In this document: positions 16,088-25,334 of the stretch, one piece after another
How positions within the stretch are numbered: the first letter of the stretch is position 1
How the letters are laid out: the number at the start of each line of letters is the position of its first letter
DNA from: Paenibacillus puerhi
Lineage (GTDB): Bacteria > Bacillota > Bacilli > Paenibacillales > NBRC-103111
DNA: 64,000 nt
Assembly: GCF_009846885.1 (NCBI RefSeq)
Contig: NZ_WUWM01000031.1
Coordinates: 1-64,000 of the forward strand
Direction of reading: 5' to 3'
Made by a program: the position numbers and the translations under genes
The notes under the pieces: model-generated
Database searches by the model: none
What the model was told of the DNA's origin: nothing
What the model saw: only the letters and a program-made list of their open reading frames with translations

Positions 16088-16861
16088 TTAGATCGTCATC
16101 GCACCGAAGCCGCCGTCTACGCGGAGCAGAGATCCGGTAACGAAGCCGGAGGCTTTCTCCGAAGCCAGGTAGATTGCCGCTCCCTGCAGCTCCTCCGCAT
16201 CGCCGAAACGGTTCATAGGCGTATGCTTCAGGATCGATTCCGTGCGCTCGGGCGACAAAATTTTGCGGTTTTGCTCCGCCGGGAAGAAGCCCGGGATGAT
16301 CGCATTGACGCGAACGCGTGCAGGTGCAAATTCCCTTGCCAGAAATTTCGTAACGCTGTTGACAGCCGACTTGGATGCGGAGTAAGTGAACACGCGGGAC
16401 AAGGGCGGCTCCGAGGAGACGGAGGAAATGTTAATAATGCTGCCTCCATTGCCGCTGTCAACCATATGCTTCCCGAAAATTTGGCAGGCCAGCACAACGC
16501 TCTTCAGATTGACATCCATAATCGAATCCCACTCGTCCATCTGAAGATCGAAAAATGGAGTCGTGCTGTTTCTGCCCGGGCAATTCATCAGAATGTCGCA
16601 GCGCCCCGTCCACTCAAGCACCTCTGCCAGTACCCGCTTCAGGTCGTCCGTGCTAGTCGCATCCGCGGAGAAACAGCGGGCACGGCCGCCGGCCGCTTCT
16701 ACGGCTTCGGCCACTTCGCGGGCTTTATCCTGGTTGCGGCCGACGATGGCCACATCCGCGCCATGTCCGCCCAAGCCAACGGCCATCGAGCCGCCAAGGG
16801 TACTGTTCCCCCCGATGATTACTGCCGTCTTGCCGGTCAAATCAAATAAATTCATAGCCAT
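16088..16861 (-). CDS. SDR family oxidoreductase, probably acting on a sugar acid
   Basis: A 257-residue classical short-chain dehydrogenase. The cofactor loop reads GGNSTLGGSMAVGLG (variant of TGxxxGxG). AIVGRNQDKAREV has the Arg that favours NADP(H). NCPGRNS replaces NNAG, ISSVSS holds the catalytic Ser, and YSASKSAV the Tyr and Lys. The C-terminus ends RVDGGFGAMTI. It resembles fructuronate, gluconate-5- or mannonate-type oxidoreductases. The gene is the last of a LacI-LarA-like-gluconokinase-SDR operon (14-bp gap), so reduction of a keto-sugar acid to gluconate or a relative is the best inference. Start ATG is 8 nt after AAAGGAGG. Confidence 0.88.
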   Translation of the reverse strand: MAMNLFDLTGKTAVIIGGNSTLGGSMAVGLGGHGADVAIVGRNQDKAREVAEAVEAAGGRARCFSADATSTDDLKRVLAEVLEWTGRCDILMNCPGRNSTTPFFDLQMDEWDSIMDVNLKSVVLACQIFGKHMVDSGNGGSIINISSVSSEPPLSRVFTYSASKSAVNSVTKFLAREFAPARVRVNAIIPGFFPAEQNRKILSPERTESILKHTPMNRFGDAEELQGAAIYLASEKASGFVTGSLLRVDGGFGAMTI

Positions 16862-16875
16862 GTTCGCTTCCTCCT

Positions 16876-18420
16876 TTAAGTTAGCGTGTACTTTTGCTGA
16901 AAGGCCGCTATCGCATCGAATTCGCCCTTCAACTGGTGGTACACACGGTTATAGATCGTTGTCAATTCGTCGTAAATGTCGCCCGTCTTCGGATCCGCCT
17001 GCAAAGTATGGTGGACCTTCACCCATTCATGGGCGCCGGAGAAGTCGGCGATTTCCCCTGTAGCCAGAAGTCCGAGCAAGGCCGCTCCGGCTCCGGATGC
17101 CTCGATCGTATTGGGTACGCTAACCCGGCTGCCCAGCACATCGGCCATCATCTGCAGCCAAAACTCGGAACGGGCAAAGCCGCCAGAAGCGCGTATTTCC
17201 AAGGTCGGACCGCTCAGCTCCTCCAAGGCTCTCACAACGGAATGAATACGGTACATGACGCCTTCCAGCACGGAACGGATCATATGCGGCTTCTGATGAT
17301 ACAGCGACAGGCCAAAGAAAACGCCACGCGCATTGGCATTCCAATAAGGAGCGCGCTCGCCCGCTAGCAGCGGAAGGAAAATCAAGCCGCCTGAGCCAGG
17401 CTCGACCTCGGAAGCCAGCTTCGTCAAATAATCGTAAGGGTCCATGCCCAGACGCCGGCCCTCTTCCGCCTCCGCGGTAGCCAGCTGGTCGCGCACCCAG
17501 CGGAACATGATGCCGCCGTTGTTGATCGCCCCGCCTACTACCCAGAAGTCCTCCTTAAGCGCATAGCAGAACAGTCTGCCCTTCGGATCGGTCACCGGTT
17601 CGCGTACGACGCCGCGCACGGCACCGCTGGTGCCGATCGTCACCGCATAGACGCCCGGCTCGAAGGCCGCCGCACCTAGATTGGCCAGAACGCCGTCGGA
17701 GGCGCCGACGACAAAAGCTGTATCCGGAGCAAGCCCAAGGCTGGCTGCATCGGCCGGATTGAGGCCTTGAACGATATGCGTCGTCGGTACGGGCAGGGAC
17801 AGCTGGTCTCTGCGCACCCCGCATGCAGCAAGTGCGCCCACATCCCAATCCAGCTGACGGAGATTGAACAGGCCCGTACAGCTGGCGATCGAATGGTCGA
17901 TTATATATTCCCCGAACAGTCTGGCGAATACATATTCCTTGATTCCGATAAATTTATGCGCCGAAGCGAACAGGTCCGGGCGGTTATCGCGGAACCACAT
18001 CAGCTTAAGCAGCGGGCTCATCGGATGAATAGGCGTCCCGGTCCGCATGTAGATCTCATGCCCGGCTGCAAGGTCCTTGAGCGTCTTCACATAGCCGACG
18101 CTGCGGTTATCGGCCCATGTGATGCACGCCGTCAACGGACGGCAAGCATCGTCTACCGCAATCAGACTGTGCATCGCCGAGCTGAAGGATACGCACAATA
18201 CTTCTCCTGCATTTACAGCGCCTTGCCTGACAACCGACTGGATCCCCGCAAGAACCGCCTGATAGATTTCCTCAGGATCCTGCTCCGCGATATCGGGTCT
18301 TGGCGTATGAAGCGGATATTCCACCGCGTGAGTGGCCAGGATGTGGCCGCTACGATCGAACAAGAGCGTTTTGGCGCTTGTTGTTCCGATATCCGCGGCA
18401 ATAATGTATGACTTATGCAC
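16876..18420 (-). CDS. gntK: Gluconokinase (FGGY carbohydrate kinase)
   Basis: Phosphorylates gluconate to 6-phosphogluconate with ATP. A 514-residue FGGY kinase: N-terminal ATP-binding loop AADIGTTSAKTLLF, SSAMHSLIAVD and ITWADNRS with the conserved substrate Asp, GASDGVLANLG, TIGTSGAVRGV, and the C-terminal adenosine-binding ASGGFARSEFWLQMMADVLG. It closely follows the layout of B. subtilis GntK. The start is GTG at 18420 after AAAGGAGAG. A 15-bp gap to the LarA-like gene supports an operon. The product is the substrate of the gnd enzyme encoded nearby. Other acids of the aldonate class cannot be excluded. Confidence 0.92.
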   Translation of the reverse strand: MHKSYIIAADIGTTSAKTLLFDRSGHILATHAVEYPLHTPRPDIAEQDPEEIYQAVLAGIQSVVRQGAVNAGEVLCVSFSSAMHSLIAVDDACRPLTACITWADNRSVGYVKTLKDLAAGHEIYMRTGTPIHPMSPLLKLMWFRDNRPDLFASAHKFIGIKEYVFARLFGEYIIDHSIASCTGLFNLRQLDWDVGALAACGVRRDQLSLPVPTTHIVQGLNPADAASLGLAPDTAFVVGASDGVLANLGAAAFEPGVYAVTIGTSGAVRGVVREPVTDPKGRLFCYALKEDFWVVGGAINNGGIMFRWVRDQLATAEAEEGRRLGMDPYDYLTKLASEVEPGSGGLIFLPLLAGERAPYWNANARGVFFGLSLYHQKPHMIRSVLEGVMYRIHSVVRALEELSGPTLEIRASGGFARSEFWLQMMADVLGSRVSVPNTIEASGAGAALLGLLATGEIADFSGAHEWVKVHHTLQADPKTGDIYDELTTIYNRVYHQLKGEFDAIAAFQQKYTLT

Positions 18421-18435
18421 GATTGAAGCTCTCCT

Positions 18436-19704
18436 TTATCTCAGATTGCCTTTTTCATTGAACTTCAGCTCGTAGGCTTCCGTCAACACTTCGATATCCG
18501 GGTGCCGTCTGGCTTCCTCCAGCAAATTAACGGAAATTTCGATCTCGCCCAAATGAAGCGTATCCTGGATACGGACCAGCCTGCACTTTGTATAGTCGAG
18601 AATATTGCAGGTCTTGACTGCAGCCTTGATCGCATAGAAATCGTTCTCAAGCGTCGTGGCGATCTTCGTCGGCGCACATACGGTCGAGGTCAAGCCGTTG
18701 GCATAGGTTGCGGCCAGATCGGTTTTGTCGACCAGGCGCTGCGTCGTAAAGTCAGCGGTTCCAACGCCGTTGGCGTTCCCCTTGGTCTCGTGCGTCAGAT
18801 CCAGCACGACCATCTTGGATACGTCAGGTCCACCGTGCGCATAAGGCGTAGGATAGCGGCCCGTGACATTCGGGTCCATACCGTCTCCGCTAATATTTTT
18901 ACCGATATAATCGATAACAAGCACGTCGATCTGTTCGAACAAAATTTTGGGCAGGCGGGATTTCGCGATCTCCAGCAAATCCACCTCGCGCTCCTCGATC
19001 TGCTCGGCAGGCAGTACCTCGACCAAGCACGTTTCGTCGTAGGCATTCTCAACAAGCGCCACCCCGAATACGATCGGCAGCTTATCGATCATAATCTTGG
19101 CCATAGCCGGCACGTTTTCAGCCATATATTTGAATCCCAGCTGGTGGCAGGCTTCGGCACCCTTCTGCTTGCCGAGACCGATTGCGATCATCTTCATAAT
19201 GCCGCTTTCGATCCGTCCCCGGAACGCCGTATGCGGCTTGACCCGGTTGATGACGACGATAGCATCAGCCTCCGAGGCGTACTTGTCTACGTAGACCGGC
19301 AGCCCGTTCGGGAGCTGGTCGATCTCAACGACCTCCATCGATGACAGGATCGGAGCGCCCATGGCTTCCTCGGTGACTCCCAGGTGATGCAGCACTTCCG
19401 TCTGACCTGCAGCCGTAGCGCCTCCATGACTGCCCATGCAGGGAACGATGAACGGCTCCCCGCCGGCCGCCTTGATCGCTTCGATCGTTACGCGCGTAAA
19501 GTCGGCGATGTTGGCGACGCCCCGGCTGCCTACGGCGACAGCTACCCGCTGTCCGGGCCGGATGCGGTCGACGGCGCCCGGCTTGCCGAGCTCCTCCCTT
19601 AAAGCCTGCACCGGATCTTCGAGCTTCGTTCCGTCGAATTTTTGTCTAATGCGAACCATCTGTGGGATCGGGATGTCTTGCAGCAGCGTTCTCAATACGC
19701 TCAT
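18436..19704 (-). CDS. LarA-like (nickel-pincer racemase family) protein, candidate sugar-acid epimerase
   Basis: A 422-residue protein of the lactate racemase (Lar_N/DUF2088) superfamily. Residues matching the LarA active site can be seen: the D-x-T-R loop in ANIADFTRVTIEA, a His in CMGSHGGATAA, His in VKPHTAFRG, Lys in GIMKMIAIGLGK and His in AEACHQLGF. LarA homologues use a nickel pincer nucleotide and racemise or epimerise alpha-hydroxy acids; some act on gluconate or malate. Its position between a LacI regulator (5-bp gap) and gluconokinase suggests C2 epimerisation of an aldonate. That is inference. No larB, larC or larE cofactor genes lie in this window. Confidence 0.8.
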   Translation of the reverse strand: MSVLRTLLQDIPIPQMVRIRQKFDGTKLEDPVQALREELGKPGAVDRIRPGQRVAVAVGSRGVANIADFTRVTIEAIKAAGGEPFIVPCMGSHGGATAAGQTEVLHHLGVTEEAMGAPILSSMEVVEIDQLPNGLPVYVDKYASEADAIVVINRVKPHTAFRGRIESGIMKMIAIGLGKQKGAEACHQLGFKYMAENVPAMAKIMIDKLPIVFGVALVENAYDETCLVEVLPAEQIEEREVDLLEIAKSRLPKILFEQIDVLVIDYIGKNISGDGMDPNVTGRYPTPYAHGGPDVSKMVVLDLTHETKGNANGVGTADFTTQRLVDKTDLAATYANGLTSTVCAPTKIATTLENDFYAIKAAVKTCNILDYTKCRLVRIQDTLHLGEIEISVNLLEEARRHPDIEVLTEAYELKFNEKGNLR

Positions 19705-19709
19705 CGTCT

Positions 19710-20723
19710 TCAGTCTCCTTCGGATATCGGTTTAACGGAGTCGCGAATCACGAGCTCCGTGCGGAACATTCGTTTATGGTCTTCCACATGCTTCTTCTCA
19801 ATAAAAGCAACCAGCTTCTCCGCCCCTGCGCGGCTCATCTCCTCGATAGGACGGCGGACGGTTGTCAATGCGGGCGTGATAAACGCCGAATACAGCGTAT
19901 CGTCGAACCCGGCGACCGAAATATCGTCCGGCACGCGCACGCCCCGCTCCGCGGCGGCCTTCACAGCGCCTAGAGCCATATCGTCGCTGCTGCAGAAAAC
20001 CGCACTCGGTCTGTCCTTCAGCTCCAATATGCGCACCATCGCCTGGTAGCCGCTCTCGAAATCATACTCGCCGCGCATACAAAGCTCGTCCTCCGGCTCG
20101 ATCCCTGCGGAACGGAGCGCATCCAGGTAGCCTTCCTTTCGCGCATGCGACGACTTAAAGCCCGGCTTCCCTTCAATAATCGCAATCCGGCGGTGGCCGC
20201 ATTGCAGCAAATATTCAGTCATCCGGTAAGCGCCGCTCTGATCGTCCGGCACCAGGTTCCAGACCCCATCCATCTCAATCTGCCGGTTCAGTACGATCAA
20301 CGGGATCGCCCTCTGCGCGGCATACTCGATAAACGGCTGATCCGCCGCGCTCTGACTCATCACGATAATGCCGTCGAAGCTTTTGCGGTTGACATGATGG
20401 AAGCTGGTGTAATCATCGATCCCCCGTACGATCAGGTTGTATCCGTCCTTAATCACCTCATTGACCCCGCGCAATGCCGCGTAGAGAAAGCCTGACGAGG
20501 TCCCTTGATGTAAGGTGGTGAAAAACAACCCTAGATTGTAGGAGCGATCGAGCACCAGGCTCTTGGCGTTATAATTGGGCGTGTAGTTCAGGCTGCCGGC
20601 GATGGACTTGATTCTCTCCTTCGTCTCCGGGTTAATCAGGGGGCTGTCATTCAGCGCCCGGGAGACGGTCGTATGGGAAACTCCAGCCATGCGGGCGATA
20701 TCCTTAATCGTAACATCGCTCAT
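19710..20723 (-). CDS. LacI family transcriptional regulator of the sugar-acid operon
   Basis: A 337-residue LacI/GalR repressor. HTH TIKDIARMAGVSHTTVSRAL, then the hinge NYNAKSLVLDRS and a periplasmic-binding-like effector core (FDGIIVMSQSA, VFCSSDDMALGAVKAA, ISVAGFDDTLYSAF). The start is ATG at 20723, 5-7 nt after GGAGAGGTGG. An upstream in-frame codon at 20771 would add 16 residues with no Shine-Dalgarno. It is the first gene of the operon and its effector is presumably the acid that the operon consumes. It probably represses its own promoter, but I could not fix an operator. Confidence 0.92.
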   Translation of the reverse strand: MSDVTIKDIARMAGVSHTTVSRALNDSPLINPETKERIKSIAGSLNYTPNYNAKSLVLDRSYNLGLFFTTLHQGTSSGFLYAALRGVNEVIKDGYNLIVRGIDDYTSFHHVNRKSFDGIIVMSQSAADQPFIEYAAQRAIPLIVLNRQIEMDGVWNLVPDDQSGAYRMTEYLLQCGHRRIAIIEGKPGFKSSHARKEGYLDALRSAGIEPEDELCMRGEYDFESGYQAMVRILELKDRPSAVFCSSDDMALGAVKAAAERGVRVPDDISVAGFDDTLYSAFITPALTTVRRPIEEMSRAGAEKLVAFIEKKHVEDHKRMFRTELVIRDSVKPISEGD

Positions 20724-20822
20724 GTAACCACCTCTCCGTCTCATCATATCATGTTGTGCACACGTTAACAATCATCAGTTTTTATCCTCTGCCTTCGAGG
20801 AAAACAGGTCGATTTGCACGCG

Positions 20823-20866
20823 AAAGGCCTCCCAGTCAGAACGAGTCTGATTAACGGGAGGCCCTT
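20823..20866 (-). terminator. Hairpin terminator downstream of the 20882-21478 gene
   Basis: Stem GGCCTCCC / GGGAGGCC (about 20827-20834 and 20856-20863) with an inner AGTCAGA / TCTGATT arm. Only short T runs flank it, so termination strength is uncertain. It could serve both strands. Confidence 0.5.
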
Positions 20867-20881
20867 CGTTTAAAGCGTGCC

Positions 20882-21478
20882 TTACATTTCCAGCAGTAGC
20901 ATTTCATGCCGCAGCTCCTTCAGTTTCTCTTTGCAGGCCGTAACCTTTGAGTTGTCCCCTTCTGCCAGCGCTTCGTGCAGCACGGCCAGCTCATAATCGA
21001 GCTCCAGCCTGAGCACCGGGATTCGTTCGTCCGGGCGCTTGGAGCGGAACGCCTGCATCATTTCTTCCAACGTGACGACGGGCTCTTTTTGAAATAACAC
21101 TTTATGCTCCACCCCCGATATTTCTACCATGCGGATGATCTCGCCGAACATGATATTCTCAATGAGTATTTGGCGGTCCTTGAACCGCTTCACGACCGCG
21201 TGTCCACGGGTATCGCCGATCATCTTCTCCATAAGCTCTGCAAGCTTCTCGTCCTTGAAGGAATAGTTGCCGACAATTTTGTATCGTTCGCCGATCCGCT
21301 GGAACTTCAGCTTCACGAGCTTGCGTCCTGTACGGATCGATACGATAAACTGCAGATCGCTTTCGTTCCAATACAGGGAATAGCCTTCCTGGATCAAGGT
21401 TTTGATGAAGTTACGGATTAGCCGACGGTCAAATCGTAACTCAAGGTTGCAATATTCAACTTCATGACTTTTACTCAC
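20882..21478 (-). CDS. Hypothetical protein, 198 residues
   Basis: Start chosen at GTG 21478, 6-7 nt after GAGGGAGGG. Upstream in-frame codons to 21511 lack a Shine-Dalgarno. The N-terminal half is mixed alpha/beta with many basic residues (RFDRRLIRNFIKTLIQEGY, SIRTGRKLVKLKF). The C-terminal part has two charged helices (LRLELDYELAVLHEALAEG and KVTACKEKLKELRHEMLLLE) typical of a coiled coil. No signal peptide, membrane helix or catalytic motif. I do not recognise the family. It is flanked by a terminator on its 3' side and a 466-bp gap on its 5' side. Confidence 0.75.
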   Translation of the reverse strand: MSKSHEVEYCNLELRFDRRLIRNFIKTLIQEGYSLYWNESDLQFIVSIRTGRKLVKLKFQRIGERYKIVGNYSFKDEKLAELMEKMIGDTRGHAVVKRFKDRQILIENIMFGEIIRMVEISGVEHKVLFQKEPVVTLEEMMQAFRSKRPDERIPVLRLELDYELAVLHEALAEGDNSKVTACKEKLKELRHEMLLLEM

Positions 21479-21743
21479 GGCAATCCCTCCCTCAAGGTAT
21501 AACGGTATCAACAGGGTGCATCGGCTGCTGCGACTTGTGCGAAGATCATTCCCTGCCTTATTGGTGTAACTATGGTTGATACGAGGGCAGGAACCATGCG
21601 AAGAAGAAACCTCATCGTTTGATCGAATTTTCTGACTATTCAGTTTCTTATTTATATCTTATTATGAATCATATGTTTTAGCAACTTGGATTATTGACTT
21701 TTTTTTCGAAATGACGCACCTAATTTTCCGCAGCACGCCCCTA

Positions 21744-21757
21744 TGATAGCGCTGTCA
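21744..21757. promoter_or_regulatory. Perfect cre (CcpA-binding) consensus match
   Basis: TGATAGCGCTGTCA matches TGWNANCGNTNWCA at every defined position on the plus strand, and nearly so on the minus strand. It lies about 70 bp upstream of the possible promoter for the 20882-21478 gene, and about 190 bp past the stop of the ABC-2 operon. Confidence 0.5.
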
Positions 21758-21889
21758 TGTTTAGAACCGCTAGGATGCCAAAACCTTGTCCTCATCGGCT
21801 GCGCCGCTTTGCCCTGCCCCGTGTGCACCCTCCCGGCGATACCGATACCCTGCTGCGCTTGCGGCAGCTTCCATGGGTCACCGCACGCC

Positions 21890-21916
21890 GAAAACCGCCG
21901 GAGTGGCGGTTTTCGT
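21890..21916 (-). terminator. Terminator of the ABC-2 efflux operon
   Basis: On the minus strand AAAACCGCCA, loop CTCC, GGCGGTTTTC: a 9-bp G+C-rich stem ending in TTTT, 30 bp after the last stop of the operon. Confidence 0.8.
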
Positions 21917-21944
21917 TTACCTTGTTACAACCTTACTTACACCC

Positions 21945-23090
21945 TCAGGACGCCGCTTCCCGCGCGGCCGGCTTCAGGATGACCGCTCCAAAGCCGAGCA
22001 GGACAGCGGCGAACAGGAGCAGAACTCCCAGGTGCAGCGTCAAATCGGATAAACCCTGGCCAGCTGCCAGACGTTTAACCGCATCCATCACCCAGCTCTG
22101 CGGCACGAAGCTAGCCAGCTTCTGCATGGACTCCGGCATGATCGATACCGGCCAGAAGCAGCCTCCGAGCAAGCACATCGGCATGGAGACGACGGAGTTG
22201 AGCGCGGAGATGTTTTCCTTGCTTCTGACAAGTCCGCCCACCGCGCTTGCGATGCCCATCACCGACAACAGAAACGACTCCATAACAAGAAGGTGGGGGC
22301 CGAACGGCAGCCCGTAATCAAAGCCGAGAGCATAGCGCGTAAAGACCAGTAGAATGAGTATTTGCAAGGATCCGACAAGAAAGCTGCCCATAAAATTGCC
22401 CAAAGCGATCTCGAAGGCCCTCACAGGCGCCGCATACATCCGCATCATCGTATACAATCGGCGGTCTTCGAGGATAAGGGATACCGAATGGCCGATCAGG
22501 GCCATCACGAAAAGAATCATGATGCCGGTTGACAGTCCCAGCGTCTCTTTCTCGCCCCAGCCGTAGTCCGTCAATGTCCGGCTTACCCGATGCTTCTCCG
22601 TTTCTTCAAGCATTAGCGAGAAGCTGCTACCTAAAACCCCGGCAGCCCTTAGCGCCTCCGTACTCTCGGTAATTCGCACAACCGCCTGCTGCAAGTCTAT
22701 ACGAAGCGTAAACGATTCTTCGCTCATAGCCCGCTCGAAATGATCGATCGCGAGCGGGCTTCCCGCCAGCACAGCTTCCGTAAATCCAGAAGGAATGACG
22801 AAGCCTGCGACAGCTTTCCCCGTAAGCACCGATTCCTTCAAGGCTTCCAAGTCACGGGCCTCGGACAGGGCAAAGCCTGGATCGCGGGAGAGCTCCCGAA
22901 TAATATGCGCCCCCGTCTCCCCTTCGTCCGCGTTGATGTACGGAATGGCTGCCGGCCTGTCACGATCCGAGCCGAGCAGCCCGATAATAAGCGATACCGC
23001 CATCGCAGGCACGAGAATATAGAGCAGCACTCCCTTCCAATTGCCGATCGTCCGCTTCGTGAGGTTTGCCGCAATAATCAAGCTATTCAC
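21945..23090 (-). CDS. ABC-2 type transporter permease (second)
   Basis: A 381-residue ABC-2 permease. One N-terminal membrane helix (GVLLYILVPAMAVSLIIGLL), a large extracytoplasmic domain of about 150 residues, then five C-terminal helices including LGLSTGIMILFVMALIGHSV and MPMCLLGGCFWPVSIMP. This layout (1+5 helices with an ectodomain) is that of YhaP/LinA-type drug or peptide exporters. It overlaps the preceding permease gene by 8 bp. With the ATPase and the first permease it likely forms a heterodimeric efflux pump. Confidence 0.88.
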   Translation of the reverse strand: MNSLIIAANLTKRTIGNWKGVLLYILVPAMAVSLIIGLLGSDRDRPAAIPYINADEGETGAHIIRELSRDPGFALSEARDLEALKESVLTGKAVAGFVIPSGFTEAVLAGSPLAIDHFERAMSEESFTLRIDLQQAVVRITESTEALRAAGVLGSSFSLMLEETEKHRVSRTLTDYGWGEKETLGLSTGIMILFVMALIGHSVSLILEDRRLYTMMRMYAAPVRAFEIALGNFMGSFLVGSLQILILLVFTRYALGFDYGLPFGPHLLVMESFLLSVMGIASAVGGLVRSKENISALNSVVSMPMCLLGGCFWPVSIMPESMQKLASFVPQSWVMDAVKRLAAGQGLSDLTLHLGVLLLFAAVLLGFGAVILKPAAREAAS

Positions 23091-24261
23091 GATATCCCAC
23101 CTTCCTAAACGTCATTCCCGAAGCAAGCACCAGCAAAGCCGCTACGCCGGCCAACACCGCGAGCGGAGACAAAGCCGCCGCCTGATCGTGAACCATCAGA
23201 TGCAGCATGCCTTGCATGGCCCAATAATTCACACTGGCCTTACCGATCAGCTCAATCGAAGGAGGAAGCGAAGAAATGAAGCCGCCGCTAATAAAGGTCA
23301 TGATGATAATGATGAATTGAAATACGGCAGTGGCCGCCTTGATCGTCCTGGTCCAAGCGGTCACGAGCATAGCGATGCTCATCGAGGATACGATCAATGC
23401 GCCGCATATGCCAGCCAGCAGCAGCGGACTGTTTCCCCAGTCCACGCCATAGACATACCTCGTGAAGCCGATGATGACGACTGCTTGCAGCAGCGACAGC
23501 ATCGTATGCCCGAGCACCTTGCCGCCGATGATCTGATTCATCGTCACGGGCAGAGCCGTAAGTCTCGCCAGGGTATGTTCTTCACGCTCTCCTACAAGCG
23601 CGATGGCGGCCATCATGCCGGAATACAGCATGAACATGACGAGCATCGCACAGGCATAATACTGAATGGCCGAGTAGTCATGCCCCTCCTTCCCCAGCTT
23701 GCCGACCTGGACATAGGCCTCCTGTCCGCTGTCTTCTCGCGGCTCCGTTTCGGGCAGCATCGCCTGCCTCGCTCCCGCTCCAGCCGCAAGCATCGCCGCT
23801 TGTACGCTGTTGAGCCTGTTCAAGAAGCCGGTAAAGAGGCTTTCGGCGATTTTGTTCTGCCCGCTATCCTGCCCGGCTATCAGCTCCCAGCTGGCTTCTT
23901 TGCCCTGTACAAGGTCCGCTCCGAAGCCTGCTGGAATGATAACCGCATATTCCGCGGCGGCTGTCCGCAGAAGTTCTACCGCTTCTTCCCTCGTATCCCG
24001 CTCCACTACCTGCCCTATTCCCTGCATGTCCGGAGCCTTCAGATAAGACAGCAGCCGCTCGCTCCAGACTCCCTGATCTTGATTGACCAGGGCGACCTTG
24101 AGCGGCTTCAGCTGGACGTCGCCTTCTCCGAACGTTTGAGAGAGAGCCGCTCCCAGGATCGTAATCAGCAATAGCGGCAGTACCATCAATACGAACATAA
24201 CCGCCCTTGCGCGGCTTGTTAGTTTCATTTGAGTCCATGCGATCTGCCATAGGTTAATCAT
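23083..24261 (-). CDS. ABC-2 type transporter permease (first)
   Basis: A 392-residue permease with the same topology as the next gene: N-terminal helix VMFVLMVLPLLLITILGAA, long ectodomain, then helices such as YYACAMLVMFMLYSGMMAAI and FQFIIIIMTFISGGFI. The REEHTLARL motif before the transmembrane block is characteristic of ABC-2 exporters. Start ATG after AGAGGGGGCAG. It is 13 bp from the ATPase gene and overlaps the second permease. The substrate is unknown. The divergent two-component pair suggests induction by membrane stress or an antibiotic. Confidence 0.88.
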   Translation of the reverse strand: MINLWQIAWTQMKLTSRARAVMFVLMVLPLLLITILGAALSQTFGEGDVQLKPLKVALVNQDQGVWSERLLSYLKAPDMQGIGQVVERDTREEAVELLRTAAAEYAVIIPAGFGADLVQGKEASWELIAGQDSGQNKIAESLFTGFLNRLNSVQAAMLAAGAGARQAMLPETEPREDSGQEAYVQVGKLGKEGHDYSAIQYYACAMLVMFMLYSGMMAAIALVGEREEHTLARLTALPVTMNQIIGGKVLGHTMLSLLQAVVIIGFTRYVYGVDWGNSPLLLAGICGALIVSSMSIAMLVTAWTRTIKAATAVFQFIIIIMTFISGGFISSLPPSIELIGKASVNYWAMQGMLHLMVHDQAAALSPLAVLAGVAALLVLASGMTFRKVGYRE

Positions 24262-24274
24262 ACGTCTGCCCCCT

Positions 24275-25210
24275 CTAGTCCCGAAGCGTACGTCCCGTCA
24301 GCGACAGGAACAACGCCTCCAGATCCGGCTCTACCCGGGTCAACGCTTGAATGCCTACATCATGCTTGGAGAGTATGAACAGCACGTCCTGCAGAGGCGC
24401 CTGCCCGGGCGGCACAAACAGCTCCAGTCCTCCAGCGGTATCCACCAGTCTGCGGATGCGAGGATGCGCTCTCAGCTCGGCCATCGCCGCCTCCGACAAA
24501 TGAACCGTTTGGATAAGAAGTCTTTCTTCCTGCGACACCTGTGCCCTGAGGTCTTCCTGAGTCCCGTGAGCGATCAAATGCCCTTTATCGAGAATGCCTA
24601 TTCGTGTGCTGAGCGCCGCCACCTCTTCCATATAATGGCTGGTGTAGATGATCGTGGAGCCCATCCGATTCAACTGACGCACCGACTCCAAAATATGATT
24701 GCGCGATTGGGGGTCGATGCCCACCGTCGGTTCGTCCAGAATGATCAGCTTGGGCCGGTGGGCAATCGCACAAGCGATGTTCAGCCGCCGCTTCATTCCG
24801 CCCGAATAAGCCCCTGGACGCTCATGCTGCCTGTCACTTAGGCCGACGAAGGCCAGCGCTTCGTCTACGCGCTCATGGAGAAGGCTTCCGCGCAGCCCGT
24901 AAAGCCTGGCGAAAAAAGCGACGTTCTCGCGAGCTGTCAGCCGCTCATAGATCGCCAGATCCTGCGGCACCAAGCCGATCCGCTTCTTGACCTCAAGCGG
25001 CTGCTCCCGGATCGAGATCCCGTCTACCCGAATCGACCCCTGATCGATGTCCAGCAAGCCGCACAGCATATTGATAGTCGTGCTTTTCCCTGCGCCATTG
25101 GGTCCCAGCAAGCCGAAGATTTCCCCCTGGCGTATAGTTAGACTCAGATGGTCGATCGAGATGCTGCCGCCATAACGTTTGACCACCTGCTCTATTTCTA
25201 CAAAGCTCAT
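24275..25210 (-). CDS. ABC transporter ATP-binding protein (ABC-2 efflux)
   Basis: A 311-residue ATPase subunit. Walker [14 protein letters not shown]-loop [18 protein letters not shown], signature [12 protein letters not shown] and Walker [14 protein letters not shown] are all intact, with the switch His in [10 protein letters not shown]-terminal extension of about 80 residues ([12 protein letters not shown] onward) is typical of drug-export ATPases. The start is ATG at 25210, 8 nt after AAAGGAG; the GTG at 25219 overlaps that Shine-Dalgarno. First gene of the three-gene efflux operon, divergent from the histidine kinase. Confidence 0.93.
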   Translation of the reverse strand: MSFVEIEQVVKRYGGSISIDHLSLTIRQGEIFGLLGPNGAGKSTTINMLCGLLDIDQGSIRVDGISIREQPLEVKKRIGLVPQDLAIYERLTARENVAFFARLYGLRGSLLHERVDEALAFVGLSDRQHERPGAYSGGMKRRLNIACAIAHRPKLIILDEPTVGIDPQSRNHILESVRQLNRMGSTIIYTSHYMEEVAALSTRIGILDKGHLIAHGTQEDLRAQVSQEERLLIQTVHLSEAAMAELRAHPRIRRLVDTAGGLELFVPPGQAPLQDVLFILSKHDVGIQALTRVEPDLEALFLSLTGRTLRD

Positions 25211-25334
25211 CGGTGCCACTCCTTTATCGGAACTTCTTTATAATCGTATTGTAAGCCGCCATCCGTTTGTTTACAGGTAGCTATGGTCATCGGTTGACAT
25301 GACGAAAGTCACCACCGCGGACCAAAACAGGTTG

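Larger units (their letters stand above)
21479..21943. other. 465-bp intergenic region
   Basis: Between an unknown gene and the ABC-2 operon. It holds a possible minus-strand promoter near 21650-21690 (TTGCTA, 17 bp, TAAGAT), a perfect cre match at 21744-21757 and a terminator at 21890-21916. The G+C-rich part 21760-21890 has no convincing start with a ribosome-binding site on either strand. Confidence 0.5.

Noticed and set aside
21757..22317. Plus-strand ORF of about 186 codons overlapping the ABC-2 permease
   Set aside because: No Shine-Dalgarno, codon pattern of an antisense shadow (R/P/S-rich), and it runs through the ABC permease gene and its terminator.
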